DNA of 64,000 bases from Paraferrimonas sp. SM1919. Its GTDB lineage: Bacteria; Pseudomonadota; Gammaproteobacteria; Enterobacterales; Shewanellaceae. Each line of letters begins with the position of its first letter. The first letter of the stretch is position 1. The stretch lies in assembly GCF_010993985.1 (NCBI RefSeq), contig NZ_WINH01000014.1, positions 1 to 64,000 of the forward strand. The letters are read 5' to 3'. A model generated the notes under the pieces. The model saw only the letters and a list, made by a program, of their open reading frames with translations, was not told the DNA's origin and ran no database searches. The translations under genes were made by a program, and so were the position numbers. Below, piece by piece: positions 54,536 through 63,617 of the stretch.

Positions 54536-55546
54536 TTAAATCTCTATTACTCGCACTTGACCACCATTGTTGATCATTAGGCCATCAATCACTTTAGGCT
54601 CAAGGTGGATGACGGCGCCTGCAATTGTTGCCTCGCAAATCGTAGCCCTAAATTCAGTCAAACCTAAATTGGTCACTAAATACCGTGTTGTGGAGGTTAC
54701 GTTATCGGCATTGACAGTGAATACTTGGCTATTTTTAACCGACTCTATCTGTGACAATTGACACTCAATAGTTGGCCCCGCATCAAAAATATCTACATAA
54801 TTTCTGAAGCTAAACCCCTCTTTTTGCAACAACTTTAATGCTGGAGCAGTACTAGGGTGAACTTGGCCTATGACCGCCTGAGCGTCTTGCGGTAACAAAC
54901 AAGTGTAGATTGGACTGCGTGGCATCAATTCGGCCATAAAGGTTTTTTTGCCAACTCCAGATAAATAATCGGCTTCTGGAAAGTCGATAGTAAAGAAATA
55001 CTTTTGCAGCCAATCATAAAATGGTGAGGCGCCATTTCTGTCACTGACTCCACGCATTTCAGCTATCACTGTCGATGCAAAACGATGGGGATGACTCGCA
55101 AGAAATAACAATCGACTTCTTGATAACAACCGCCCGTTATCACCTTGTCGATAGTCTTCATCTAAATACAAAGTACATAACTCTGTGGCGCCAGTATAAT
55201 CGTGGCACAAGGTGAGGGTTTGAACTTCATTCCTCACGTTTAAATCTTTGGAGTAATAAACTTCTTTACCTAAACGATAATGATAAAACGCATCTGCAGT
55301 ACCTACAGCGGCCTCAATACCACAGGTTCCGACCACTTTTTGAGTCAGAGTATCCTCTAGTACAAACAGATAACTCTCATCATTGACAGTGGCAACATCT
55401 TTATTAATGGAAGCAACCGAGCGCGCAATTCGAGATTGCAGCAGTTCATCATCTTCTGGTAAGGAAGTGAAGCCATGTCCTGTTTTTTTGGCTACGTGCT
55501 TTAAAGCCTCAAAATCATCATGGCGAATAGGCCTAATTATTAACAT
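54536..55546 (-). CDS. astA: Arginine N-succinyltransferase
   Basis: First enzyme of the AST pathway: transfers succinyl from succinyl-CoA to the alpha-amino group of arginine. The 336-aa protein starts MLIIRPIRHDDFEALKHVAKKTGHGFTSLP-type and has LYLDEDYRQGDNGRLLSRSRLLF and AEMRGVSDRNGASPFYDWL, the family's conserved blocks. It lies between astC (8-bp gap) and astD. The astB and astE genes are not in this window. Confidence 0.97.
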   Translation of the reverse strand: MLIIRPIRHDDFEALKHVAKKTGHGFTSLPEDDELLQSRIARSVASINKDVATVNDESYLFVLEDTLTQKVVGTCGIEAAVGTADAFYHYRLGKEVYYSKDLNVRNEVQTLTLCHDYTGATELCTLYLDEDYRQGDNGRLLSRSRLLFLASHPHRFASTVIAEMRGVSDRNGASPFYDWLQKYFFTIDFPEADYLSGVGKKTFMAELMPRSPIYTCLLPQDAQAVIGQVHPSTAPALKLLQKEGFSFRNYVDIFDAGPTIECQLSQIESVKNSQVFTVNADNVTSTTRYLVTNLGLTEFRATICEATIAGAVIHLEPKVIDGLMINNGGQVRVIEI

Positions 55547-55554
55547 ACTGCTGG

Positions 55555-56778
55555 TTATTCCCAGTTGCTTACCATTAACTGCGCAATGGCAGCATCAAGC
55601 TTATTCAAAGCGAGCTCAACTTGCTCAGCGGTAATAATATAAGCCGGGGTAAAACGAACAACACTGGTCCCTGCAACCAGTATCATCAATCCTTGCTCAA
55701 GGGCGGCGTTAAGTATCATTTTAGCTTTACCCTGGTAGTTAGAGCTTAACTGTGCACCAATCAGCAAGCCTTTACCGCGAACGTCTGCAAATAGATCATA
55801 TTTCTTGCCTAAAGCAAGTAGACCTTGTTTCAATTGCTCGCTGCGTGCAGCCACATTGGCATAGGTTTCTGGCTTATTGACTTCTTTTAGCACAGCTAAA
55901 GCGACCGCGCAGGCAAGCGGGTTACCACCATAGGTCGAACCATGACTACCAATCACCAAAGACTGCGCAATTTTATCTGTGGTCAACATTGCAGCAACAG
56001 GAAAACCACCGCCTAACGACTTCGCACTCGTTAAAATATCAGGCACCACCGGGGTTTGCATGTAAGCATATAAACTGCCTGTTCTTCCCATACCGGTTTG
56101 CACTTCATCAAAAACCAATAGGGCATTATGTTTGTCACACAATTGACGTAACTTAACAAGGAAATCATCATGGGCACTAATGACCCCGCCTTCTCCTTGA
56201 ATAGGCTCCACAACTACCGCACATGTGTTATCACTGATTAGCTGCTCAAGTGCAGTGATATCATTAAAATCTATGTGTTCTACGCTCTGTGGCTTAGGTC
56301 CAAAACCATCTGAATACGCGGCCTGGCCACCCACAGTCACAGTAAAGAAAGTACGCCCATGAAAGCCCTGATTAAATGCGATGATCTGATCTTTATGCTC
56401 TCCAAAGTGGTCTTTGGCATAGCGACGCGCCAATTTAAATGCCGCTTCATTGGCTTCGGCACCGGAGTTAGCAAAAAAGACTTTCTCAGCAAAAGTATTA
56501 TCAACTAATTCTTTCGCTAGCATCAAAGCGGGCTCGTTAGTCATCACATTAGCAACGTGCCAAAGTTTATCGCCCTGCTCATGCAAAGCTTTAGTCACTG
56601 TAGGGTGACAATGTCCTAAACAGTTAACCGCAATGCCACCCGCTAGGTCGAGATATTCATTTCCTTGCTGGTCCCACACTTTTAAACCTTCGCCACGAAC
56701 CGGTACGATTTGTGCTGGGGCATAATTAGGTGCTTGGTACTTATCAAAATCGGCACGGACTGGGTGAACATTAGTCAT
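55555..56778 (-). CDS. astC: Acetylornithine/succinylornithine aminotransferase
   Basis: PLP aminotransferase that acts on succinylornithine in arginine breakdown and can also act on acetylornithine (ArgD function). The start at 56778 ([14 protein letters not shown]) has a GAAGGAA site and gives 407 aa, the family length; a longer frame to 56808 adds ten residues. PLP-binding regions are [27 protein letters not shown] and [14 protein letters not shown], and the Schiff-base lysine is in [11 protein letters not shown] (about residue 253). It is the first gene of the ast operon. Relatives often use one enzyme for both roles. Confidence 0.93.
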   Translation of the reverse strand: MTNVHPVRADFDKYQAPNYAPAQIVPVRGEGLKVWDQQGNEYLDLAGGIAVNCLGHCHPTVTKALHEQGDKLWHVANVMTNEPALMLAKELVDNTFAEKVFFANSGAEANEAAFKLARRYAKDHFGEHKDQIIAFNQGFHGRTFFTVTVGGQAAYSDGFGPKPQSVEHIDFNDITALEQLISDNTCAVVVEPIQGEGGVISAHDDFLVKLRQLCDKHNALLVFDEVQTGMGRTGSLYAYMQTPVVPDILTSAKSLGGGFPVAAMLTTDKIAQSLVIGSHGSTYGGNPLACAVALAVLKEVNKPETYANVAARSEQLKQGLLALGKKYDLFADVRGKGLLIGAQLSSNYQGKAKMILNAALEQGLMILVAGTSVVRFTPAYIITAEQVELALNKLDAAIAQLMVSNWE

Positions 56779-56991
56779 AGATATTCCTTCAAAACTTTTG
56801 CTATACATTCTGACAGCATTACATTAACAACAGGCAACATAACGAGGAAATAGACAAATTTCTAGTAAAATTTACAACGTAAAAGAGGGCATTGCATAGC
56901 TATAAAGCGAAGCTGTTTTATCAAGCAAATAACAGTAAAACTTATGAATAATTAAGCAAAAAAAAGTCATTGCCGATAAAAACCAACAAAA

Positions 56992-57819
56992 TCAGCTTAA
57001 ATCTCTTATAAAATCAGCAATTTGAGAGTTTTTACTGCGCCAGTGATAGCTTAGGTACGCTTGGGAAACAAATACAGGGGTGGCGCTATAATTCCCACCT
57101 AAAGCCTGTAATTGAGTCTTTACTTGGTCAACCGAATCTAAATTATATTTTGCATCAAATAAGCTTATTTTGGTCACTGGCCAATGGAAGTGCTGTACTT
57201 TCTGCTTGGCGCCATAATTTGCCGCTAATTGCTGCCAGACCCTTTGATAGACATTCAACTCTGACGCTTGTGATGCGTCATTAAACCATGGAGAGACGAA
57301 AACGATATGACTGGTAATTTGCATATTTTGAATGGCGCAGGCTTGTAGCCAGTCTTGAACAACTTGAGCACCCGCACCGCAAGCGACAATGGTGATATCT
57401 TCAGCTTTGATGGCAAATGTACGCATCATTTTATAAGCTGACATTAGCTCTATTGAAGCACTAGGATAACCATAGTCTTTATTGACCCTAGGCTGAGATT
57501 GCCATACTTGCGCCTGCATGGTTGCCATCAAGGATTCAATAAAATTAAGCTCTAATTCTGGTGTGTCAACGCCAAAGCAGCCTTGATTGACAAATAAGAC
57601 ATGTCGATGTTGCAAACTGTTGCAGCCAACTAAATGCCTTAACTTGGAACTAGATAAGTGATAGGTTTTATTAATTAAATTTCTAGGCTGTTGAAAGTCT
57701 TGATCTAATTTAATTATATGGCGCCTAAACTGAGGAAGCTTGTCAGCGACTGTCGCTGAGCTATGCAAAAAAGTCTGCATGATGCTCAAAAATGGATCCC
57801 GCTGAAACTCTATAGACAA
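56992..57819 (-). CDS. Alpha/beta-hydrolase-like protein lacking the nucleophile, unknown function
   Basis: 275-aa soluble protein. Predicted strands HVLFVNQG (about residues 73-80) and DITIVACGAGAQVV (about 141-154) are spaced as in alpha/beta hydrolases. At the nucleophile elbow (usually GxSxG) it reads ACGAG (146-150), so the serine position is Gly148. A later VTKISLFDAKYN and the C-terminal HWRSKNSQIADFI have no clear catalytic His. It follows pabA by 26 bp and precedes astC. No function is assigned; the fold call is inference from pattern. Confidence 0.55.
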   Translation of the reverse strand: MSIEFQRDPFLSIMQTFLHSSATVADKLPQFRRHIIKLDQDFQQPRNLINKTYHLSSSKLRHLVGCNSLQHRHVLFVNQGCFGVDTPELELNFIESLMATMQAQVWQSQPRVNKDYGYPSASIELMSAYKMMRTFAIKAEDITIVACGAGAQVVQDWLQACAIQNMQITSHIVFVSPWFNDASQASELNVYQRVWQQLAANYGAKQKVQHFHWPVTKISLFDAKYNLDSVDQVKTQLQALGGNYSATPVFVSQAYLSYHWRSKNSQIADFIRDLS

Positions 57820-57845
57820 ACTCGCCCCTACTTACCTAATTGATG

Positions 57846-58436
57846 TCATTTTTTATCCACTACTTTACCTAAATTCAAAAAGTTTTCCAGCATCTGTAAC
57901 CCTGACTCCGTTAAAATCGATTCTGGGTGATATTGCATTGAATATAATTTTAGCTGCGGATTACTCATGGCCATGATTAATTCACCATGTTGAGGATCAT
58001 CAAAATAGGCGGTTCTTTCAAAACCTTGGGGTATTTTATCAATTAATAATGAGTGGTAACGGACGACATTGATGGGGTTGGGGATATTACTAAACAGTCC
58101 TTGTCCGCTGTGATTAATTTTACTTAATTTACCATGCATCGGCTCTGGGGCTTTAATGACTTTCGCGCCGTAAACTTGGGCAATGGCCTGATGACCAAGG
58201 CAGACACCTAGGATAGGGATTGTCCCAGCAAAACGTTCAATTACTGCCAAAGAGATACCAGCCTCATTAGGGGTACAAGGACCTGGAGAGATCACAATAT
58301 AATCTGGACATAATTGCTCTATCTCAAGCAAACTAATTTCATCATTACGAACAACACGTAGTTGCTGCCCTAATTGCTGAAAATATTGGACTAAATTAAA
58401 AGTAAATGAATCGTAGTTATCGATAACTAAAATCAA
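57846..58436 (-). CDS. pabA: Aminodeoxychorismate/anthranilate synthase glutamine amidotransferase subunit
   Basis: Class I glutaminase subunit that supplies ammonia for p-aminobenzoate (folate) or anthranilate (tryptophan) synthesis. The 196-aa protein has the catalytic Cys in GVCLGHQ (about residue 79) and the His/Glu pair in YHPESILTE (about 171). The N-terminal ILVIDNYDSFTFNLVQY is typical. PabA and TrpG cannot be told apart by motif. The absence of trp genes nearby and the position beside argD/astC, as in relatives, favour PabA. Confidence 0.9.
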   Translation of the reverse strand: MILVIDNYDSFTFNLVQYFQQLGQQLRVVRNDEISLLEIEQLCPDYIVISPGPCTPNEAGISLAVIERFAGTIPILGVCLGHQAIAQVYGAKVIKAPEPMHGKLSKINHSGQGLFSNIPNPINVVRYHSLLIDKIPQGFERTAYFDDPQHGELIMAMSNPQLKLYSMQYHPESILTESGLQMLENFLNLGKVVDKK

Positions 58437-58456
58437 AATTCAAACCACTTATAAAC

Positions 58457-58479
58457 AAAAGAGAGCCTAAGCTCTCTTT
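58457..58479 (-). terminator. Terminator of sspAB
   Basis: A 9-bp stem AAAGAGAGC / GCTCTCTTT with loop CTAA. Read on the minus strand it runs into TTTTGTTTAT, 9 bp after sspB. The pabA start is 21 bp further on. Confidence 0.8.
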
Positions 58480-58487
58480 ATATTATG

Positions 58488-58904
58488 TTATTTCACTAAA
58501 GTTAGATGATTGCCTTTTTTAGGTTTTGGCTTTTCATCAACTTCATCAATGGCGACTTCCTGTTCTAGCTCTAAATCAGCCTGGTTTTCATAAGCTTCTT
58601 CTGGCTCAAACACCTGACCGGCTCCATTTTCTCGAGCATATATCGCAATCACCGCAGCAAGTGGCAGGATAACCTGCATTGGTTGACCACTAAAACGTGC
58701 ACTGAAGCGAATTTCGTCATTACCTAATTGCAAACCTTGTACTGCGGTTGAGCTAATATTTAACACAATTTGTCCATCTTGAACAAACTGTCTTGGCACG
58801 ACTGTACCAACAATAGTGGCATCAACCACTAAGTGAGGGGTTAATTGATTATCAGTCAACCACTCGTAATATGCTCTTAGGATATAAGGTCTATTAGGAG
58901 CCAT
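58488..58904 (-). CDS. sspB: ClpXP protease specificity-enhancing factor SspB
   Basis: Adaptor that delivers ssrA-tagged proteins to ClpXP. The 138-aa protein has the SspB fold start RPYILRAYYEWLTDNQLTPHL, the core VLNISSTAVQGLQLGNDEIRF-type strands (about 45-65), a long acidic linker (about 98-128) and the C-terminal ClpX-binding tail HLTLVK. It starts 4 bp after sspA, forming the sspAB operon. Confidence 0.97.
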   Translation of the reverse strand: MAPNRPYILRAYYEWLTDNQLTPHLVVDATIVGTVVPRQFVQDGQIVLNISSTAVQGLQLGNDEIRFSARFSGQPMQVILPLAAVIAIYARENGAGQVFEPEEAYENQADLELEQEVAIDEVDEKPKPKKGNHLTLVK

Positions 58905-58908
58905 ATTG

Positions 58909-59538
58909 TTACATGCTCATGCGCATTTCACGCTCAGCCTCAGTTAATGACGCCTTAAAAGAATCGCGATCAAATACGCGAGTCATATAAGCTTTAATTT
59001 CTTTGCCTGCTGGAGTATCGATTGAAATTCCAAGTACAGGTAAACGCCATAATAGTGGCGCAATGTAGCAATCCGTTAAGCTGAACTCTTCGCTCATAAA
59101 GTATGGCGTTTCTGCAAATAACGGCGCTAACGCTAATAAGCTTTCTTGTAATTGCTTACGAGATACATCCGCATTAACACCATTCATAATGTTATGAACT
59201 AATTTGTACCAGTCTTTATCAATTCTGTGCATCATCAAACGAGAGCTACCACGAGAAACAGGATAAACCGGCATTAACGGTGGATGTGGGAAACGCTCAT
59301 CAAGATATTCCATGATGATACGTGACTCATAAAGGACTAAGTCACGGTCTACTAAAGTAGGTACCGTGTTGTAAGGGTTTAGTTCTGCTAAGTCTTCAGG
59401 CAGGTTGTTAGGATCCACTTGAATGACATCAGCGGTTACCCCTTTCTCAGCCAGAACGATACGTGTCTGATGACTGTATAAGTCATTGGCTCCAGAATAT
59501 AACACCATTACTGAACGCTTATTGGCAGCAATCGCCAT
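58909..59538 (-). CDS. sspA: Stringent starvation protein A
   Basis: Glutathione S-transferase-fold protein that binds RNA polymerase and alters transcription in stationary phase and under acid stress. The 209-aa protein has the thioredoxin-like half (about 10-85: VMVLYSGANDLYSHQTRIVL, YNTVPTLVDRDLVLYESRIIMEYL) and the helical half with PHPPLMPVYP, the PHPPL surface loop typical of SspA. No glutathione-catalytic residue is expected. A GGGGGAG site precedes it. Confidence 0.97.
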   Translation of the reverse strand: MAIAANKRSVMVLYSGANDLYSHQTRIVLAEKGVTADVIQVDPNNLPEDLAELNPYNTVPTLVDRDLVLYESRIIMEYLDERFPHPPLMPVYPVSRGSSRLMMHRIDKDWYKLVHNIMNGVNADVSRKQLQESLLALAPLFAETPYFMSEEFSLTDCYIAPLLWRLPVLGISIDTPAGKEIKAYMTRVFDRDSFKASLTEAEREMRMSM

Positions 59539-59563
59539 AACTCCCCCTTGGTTTATCTAAAAT

Positions 59564-59595
59564 AAAAGGTACGAGAAACCAGAGCTTCCCGTACC
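59564..59595 (-). terminator. Terminator of petABC
   Basis: On the minus strand GGTACGGGAA pairs with TTCTCGTACC (one G-T pair) around a short loop and then TTTTATTTT, 31 bp after petC and before sspA. Confidence 0.8.
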
Positions 59596-59625
59596 GTATC
59601 GAGCTATTTTACCCGCTGATGCAAA

Positions 59626-60360
59626 TTAATGCACGTCCTTCCAGTATTCTTTCTTCAATAGGTAACTAATAATGAAGAAAATAAATAGGAAGCCTAGTAC
59701 CCACTTACCTAAGCTTTCACGCTCAAGTTTAACTGGGTCCGCTGAGTAAACTAGAAAACCGGTTAGGTCTTTAACTAGTTGATCGTACTCTTGAGCATTC
59801 ATGCTACCACCAGTAGTGATGACATTACCGTTTTCATCAGTTTTAAGTGTCACACGACCCATTTCATCTACTGAATCTACAGTTGCAATACCTTGGTACT
59901 GTTGTAGCACATGCGGCATGCCTACTGATGGGAATACTGTGTTATTTACGCCAAATGGACGAGTCTCATCGGCATAAAACGTTTTCAAGTAGCTGTATAC
60001 CCAGTCTTCACCACGTACACGTGCAACTAATGTTAAATCAGGTGGCGCTGCGCCAAACCATTTAGCAGCTTGCTCATTGTCGACAGAATTCACCATCAAC
60101 TCACCAATTTTAGCATCATTTACCATGTAGTTTTGCAGCATGTCGCTGTAGCTGATATTTAAATCGTCTGCAACACGGTTATAGCGCTGGTATTGTGCAC
60201 TATGACAACCAAAACAACTTTCCATAAACACTTTAGCACCACGTTGTAGTGACTCAGTATCGGTTAGGTCAATATTTGCTTGGTATGGCACCGGGGCGCC
60301 ACCAGCGGCCATCGCTAGGGATGGCACTAAAGTCAATAATCCAATCAATAACTTTTTCAT
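59626..60360 (-). CDS. petC: Cytochrome c1 of the bc1 complex
   Basis: Haem protein that accepts electrons from the Rieske centre and passes them to soluble cytochrome c. The 244-aa protein has a signal peptide (about 1-19), the haem site CFGCH at residues 49-53, a methionine ligand candidate in PSVGMPHVL (about 147) and a C-terminal membrane anchor (about 215-235: LGFLFIFFIISYLL). The start codon overlaps the petB stop codon by one base. Confidence 0.97.
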   Translation of the reverse strand: MKKLLIGLLTLVPSLAMAAGGAPVPYQANIDLTDTESLQRGAKVFMESCFGCHSAQYQRYNRVADDLNISYSDMLQNYMVNDAKIGELMVNSVDNEQAAKWFGAAPPDLTLVARVRGEDWVYSYLKTFYADETRPFGVNNTVFPSVGMPHVLQQYQGIATVDSVDEMGRVTLKTDENGNVITTGGSMNAQEYDQLVKDLTGFLVYSADPVKLERESLGKWVLGFLFIFFIISYLLKKEYWKDVH

Positions 60361-61571
60361 TAGCCTGTTACCCTTTCTGGCAGAGGTTTAGTTTTTTCAT
60401 TCTTAGAGTAGAACCATAGAGCTACGAAGAAACCAAAGTAACCTATAGAAGTAACCTGAGCTAGTACAGTCAGAGCTGGAGTTGAAGGTAGTGCACCTAA
60501 AACACCTAGAATGATGAAACAGATAGTAAATTGAGCAAGGTTTAGCTTGTGCAGAGTACTACGGTAACGGATAGAGCGTACTTTACAACGGTCAATCCAA
60601 GGTAGTAGGAATAGCACAACAATTGCCGCGCCCATTGCGATAACACCTAGTAGCTTGTCAGGAACAGCACGTAGGATCGCGTAGTACGAAGTAAAGTACC
60701 ATACTGGGGCAATATGCTCAGGGGTCTTCATAGGGTTAGCCGCTTCAAAGTTTGGCTTCTCTAGGAAGTAACCACCACCTTCTGGCATGAAGAAAATGAC
60801 ATAGCAGAATAAAATTAGGAAACCTGCAACACCCAGAATGTCCTTCACTGTGTAGTAAGGATGGAATGGGATAGCGTCTTTTGGCCAGCCGTTTTCGTCT
60901 TTGTTCTTCTTAATATCGATACCATCTGGGTTGTTTGAACCTACTTCGTGCAGAGCAACAATGTGTAGGAAAACTAAAACCACAAGTACTAGCGGTAATG
61001 CGATAACGTGAAGGGCGAAGAAACGGTTTAGCGTTGCACCAGAAACAACGTAGTCACCACGGATCCATAGTGTTAAGTCGTCACCAATGACAGGAATCGC
61101 ACCGAATAGTGAAATAATTACCTGTGCACCCCAGTAAGACATTTGTCCCCAAGGTAGTAGGTAACCCATAAAGGCTTCAGCCATCAGTACTAGGAAGATT
61201 AGCATACCGAATAACCACAGTAGTTCACGTGGCTTTTGGTAAGAACCGTACATTAGACCACGGAACATATGCAGGTACACCACTACGAAGAACGCAGAAG
61301 CACCTGTAGAGTGCATATAACGCAGTAACCAACCGTACTCAACATCACGCATGATGTATTCGATAGAAGCAAATGCACCTTCAGCAGTTGGTACATAGTT
61401 CATGGTTAGCCAGATACCAGTTAGTAGCTGGTTAACTAGTACTAACATGGCTAGAGAGCCAAAGAAGTACCAAAAGTTAAAGTTTTTAGGAGCTGGGTAT
61501 TCACCGACGTGCTTGTTGTAGGTCGCCGTCATCGGAATACGCGCATCGATCCACTCGATAAGCTTATTCAT
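60360..61571 (-). CDS. petB: Cytochrome b of the bc1 complex
   Basis: Quinol-oxidising membrane subunit with two b haems. The 403-aa protein has eight predicted helices and the paired histidines in MHSTGASAFFVVVYLHMFRG (about 83-102) and ALHVIALPLVLVVLVFLHIVAL (about 183-204, read in two parts). The Qo-site motif appears as PEW-like PVWYFTSYYAILRA (about 290). It is a single full-length cytochrome b, not split. It lies between petA and petC with one-base overlaps. Confidence 0.98.
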   Translation of the reverse strand: MNKLIEWIDARIPMTATYNKHVGEYPAPKNFNFWYFFGSLAMLVLVNQLLTGIWLTMNYVPTAEGAFASIEYIMRDVEYGWLLRYMHSTGASAFFVVVYLHMFRGLMYGSYQKPRELLWLFGMLIFLVLMAEAFMGYLLPWGQMSYWGAQVIISLFGAIPVIGDDLTLWIRGDYVVSGATLNRFFALHVIALPLVLVVLVFLHIVALHEVGSNNPDGIDIKKNKDENGWPKDAIPFHPYYTVKDILGVAGFLILFCYVIFFMPEGGGYFLEKPNFEAANPMKTPEHIAPVWYFTSYYAILRAVPDKLLGVIAMGAAIVVLFLLPWIDRCKVRSIRYRSTLHKLNLAQFTICFIILGVLGALPSTPALTVLAQVTSIGYFGFFVALWFYSKNEKTKPLPERVTG

Positions 61572-62164
61572 TATGCTGACTCTCCTTCATCAAGGCCAAT
61601 AATCACAGTGGTGTCGTTAACATAGTGATGCTTAGGAACAACTAGGTTTAACGGAGCTGGTACACCTGCGAATACACGGCCAGCCATATCAAACTTAGAA
61701 CCGTGACAAGGACAGAAGAAACCAGACTTAACGCCTTCAACCTGCTCACCGAATGAATCTGGTAAGTAAGTTGGTGAACAACCTAGGTGCGTACATAAAC
61801 CTACAGCAATAAAATACTCTGGCTTGATAGAGCGCTCTTCACCAGCTGCATATGCAGGCTGTTGAGGCTCTTGCGAGCTAGGGTCACGTAATTGATCGTT
61901 AATCGTTGTTAATTGATCAATAATTTCTTGTGTACGACGTACAACCCAAACAGGCTTACCTCGCCACTCAACACGGATCAATTGACCCGGCTCCACTTTA
62001 CTTAAATCAACTTCAACCGGCGCGCCAGCAGCTTTTGCTTTGGCACTTGGATTCCATGACTTGATAAATGGTACGGCAACAGCCGCCGCACCAACACCAC
62101 CTACAACGGCAGTAGTAGCAGTCAGGAATTTGCGACGACCGGTATCAACAGGCGCATTGCTCAT
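61571..62164 (-). CDS. petA: Rieske iron-sulfur subunit of the bc1 complex
   Basis: 2Fe-2S protein that takes an electron from quinol at the Qo site. The start at 62164 has a GGGAG site and gives 197 aa. The twin-arginine leader GRRKFLTATTAVVGG (about residues 9-23) also acts as the membrane anchor, so it is a probable substrate of the TatABC system at 23642-24930. The cluster ligands are in CTHLGCSPTYLP (about 129-140) and FFCPCHGSKFD (about 154-164). First gene of petABC. Confidence 0.97.
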   Translation of the reverse strand: MSNAPVDTGRRKFLTATTAVVGGVGAAAVAVPFIKSWNPSAKAKAAGAPVEVDLSKVEPGQLIRVEWRGKPVWVVRRTQEIIDQLTTINDQLRDPSSQEPQQPAYAAGEERSIKPEYFIAVGLCTHLGCSPTYLPDSFGEQVEGVKSGFFCPCHGSKFDMAGRVFAGVPAPLNLVVPKHHYVNDTTVIIGLDEGESA

Positions 62165-62480
62165 CCAAATCTCCCTCATATGGGTCTTGATATTTTTTAG
62201 TTCTTTAAAGTTTTTAGGTATCTCGTCTCCAATTTAAGACAAGATACATAAATCCATCCGCATTATACCCAAAAAATCCTACCTCGATCATGTTTTATTC
62301 CAAATAATGCCAAGTTTTTTAGGGGTATTATTCATGAAGCTGCGAATTAAATATGCTAGTTGCCTCAATCTTGCTTTTTTCAATGCTTGCGTGCCGAAGT
62401 GACAATCACAATTGAATTCGGCCGCTAATGATGACGATGGATTACCTTAGCAGCCCTTTCACTGTAGCCGTTTTTACAGG
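62165..62480 (-). promoter_or_regulatory. petABC promoter region with 5' stem-loop
   Basis: On the minus strand a perfect -10 TATAAT lies at 62267-62262, with no clear -35 box. The predicted start is near 62255. From 62247 to 62218 an 11-bp stem (GTATCTTGTCT with AGACGAGATAC, one G-T pair) closes an 8-nt loop, placing a stem-loop at the 5' end of the transcript, about 50 nt before petA. Positions 62270-62480 show no gene or other site. Confidence 0.6.
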
Positions 62481-62483
62481 TAT

Positions 62484-62513
62484 AAAAAAACCCAGCCAAA
62501 AGGCTGGGTTTTT
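62484..62513 (-). terminator. Terminator of rplM-rpsI
   Basis: A stem of AAAAACCCAGCC with GGCTGGGTTTTT, loop of four bases. On the minus strand it ends in T, 21 bp after rpsI. Confidence 0.92.
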
Positions 62514-62534
62514 GAAATTCGTATAAGCGAAATA

Positions 62535-62927
62535 TTAACGCTTAGAGAATTGAGGCTTACGACGTGCTTTACGTAGACCAACTTTCTTACGCTCAACGCG
62601 ACGAGCGTCACGAGTAACGAAGCCAGCGGCACGTAGAGTAGGACGTAGAGACTCGTCGAATTCCATTAGAGCGCGAGTGATACCGTGACGGATAGCACCA
62701 GCTTGACCAGTAGTACCACCACCTTTTACAGTGATGTATAGGTCAAATTTCTCTAGCATTTCAACTAGCTCAAGTGGTTGACGAACAACCATACGAGCAG
62801 TCTCACGACCAAAGTAAACGTCTAGAGTACGGTTGTTAACAATAATGTTACCAGAACCTGCTTTTAAGAATACGCGAGCTGTTGAGCTTTTGCGACGGCC
62901 AGTGCCGTAGTACTGAGTTTCAGCCAT
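62535..62927 (-). CDS. rpsI: 30S ribosomal protein S9
   Basis: Small-subunit protein whose C-terminal tail reaches the P-site tRNA. The 130-aa protein has [16 protein letters not shown] at the N-terminus, the [15 protein letters not shown] block (about 67-81) and the basic end RRKPQFSKR with the conserved final Lys-Arg. It is the second gene of rplM-rpsI, 14 bp after rplM. Confidence 0.98.
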   Translation of the reverse strand: MAETQYYGTGRRKSSTARVFLKAGSGNIIVNNRTLDVYFGRETARMVVRQPLELVEMLEKFDLYITVKGGGTTGQAGAIRHGITRALMEFDESLRPTLRAAGFVTRDARRVERKKVGLRKARRKPQFSKR

Positions 62928-62941
62928 TGGTTTAATCCCGT

Positions 62942-63370
62942 TTAGATATCAAGAACTTGTGGTTGCTGTGCAGCATGGTTATGCTCAGCGCCAGCGTATA
63001 CTTTAAGCTTACGGAACATTGCACGGCCTAGAGGACCTTTTGGCAACATACCTTTAACAGCTTTCTCGATGATCATTTCTGGCTTCTTCTCAATTAACTT
63101 CTCGAAGTTAATTTCTTTGATGCCGCCAGGGAAACCAGAGTGCGAGTAGTACATTTTACCTTTCGCTTTGTTACCAGTAACTGTCACTTTGTCAGCGTTG
63201 ATAACAACGATGTAATCGCCAGTGTCAACGTGAGGAGTGTACTCAGGCTTGTGCTTACCACGTAGACGACGAGCGATCTCAGTAGATAGGCGACCTAAAG
63301 TTTTGCCGTCTGCATCAACGACGAACCAGTCACGTTTAACGTTTTCTGGCTTAGCAGTAAAAGTTGTCAT
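62942..63370 (-). CDS. rplM: 50S ribosomal protein L13
   Basis: Early-assembly large-subunit protein; in E. coli L13 also represses its own operon. The start at 63370 ([15 protein letters not shown]) gives 142 aa, the usual length; a frame from 63385 adds five residues. Conserved blocks are [35 protein letters not shown] and [20 protein letters not shown]. The ribosome-binding site is weak, which fits translational control through the leader. Confidence 0.98.
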   Translation of the reverse strand: MTTFTAKPENVKRDWFVVDADGKTLGRLSTEIARRLRGKHKPEYTPHVDTGDYIVVINADKVTVTGNKAKGKMYYSHSGFPGGIKEINFEKLIEKKPEMIIEKAVKGMLPKGPLGRAMFRKLKVYAGAEHNHAAQQPQVLDI

Positions 63371-63550
63371 AAAACTTAAACCCAAAATTTAAAAAATTGC
63401 TTTCACAAAGCCACATAATCATTACTGTTTAAAACAGATGACTAGCGACTCAATAATTTGCTTATATTGCAAAGCCCCTTCGAGCTTGTCATAAGCTAAT
63501 CAAACACTCGTCCGAAAACGAGAATTAACGTGGGCAGGCCGCGCATTATA
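63371..63550 (-). promoter_or_regulatory. rplM promoter and structured leader
   Basis: On the minus strand a -10 TATAAT (63550-63545) is followed by a GC-rich discriminator GCGCGGCC; the -35 is weak. The leader of about 165 nt can form three small hairpins: CTCGT/ACGAG (63507-63522), AGCTT/AAGCT (63483-63497) and a CTGTTT/AAACAG dyad (63425-63437). This is consistent with a regulatory leader for L13 but does not prove it. Confidence 0.5.
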
Positions 63551-63617
63551 GAGAAGTTCGCTTTAAAAATCATCACTTATTTTAAAAAAATTGATAACTT
63601 AGCTCTCATTTTTGCCT

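Noticed and set aside
56779..56991. ArgR boxes upstream of astC
   Set aside because: Stretches such as the one near 56944 keep only one half of the TGAAT-N4-ATTCA pattern; too weak to call.
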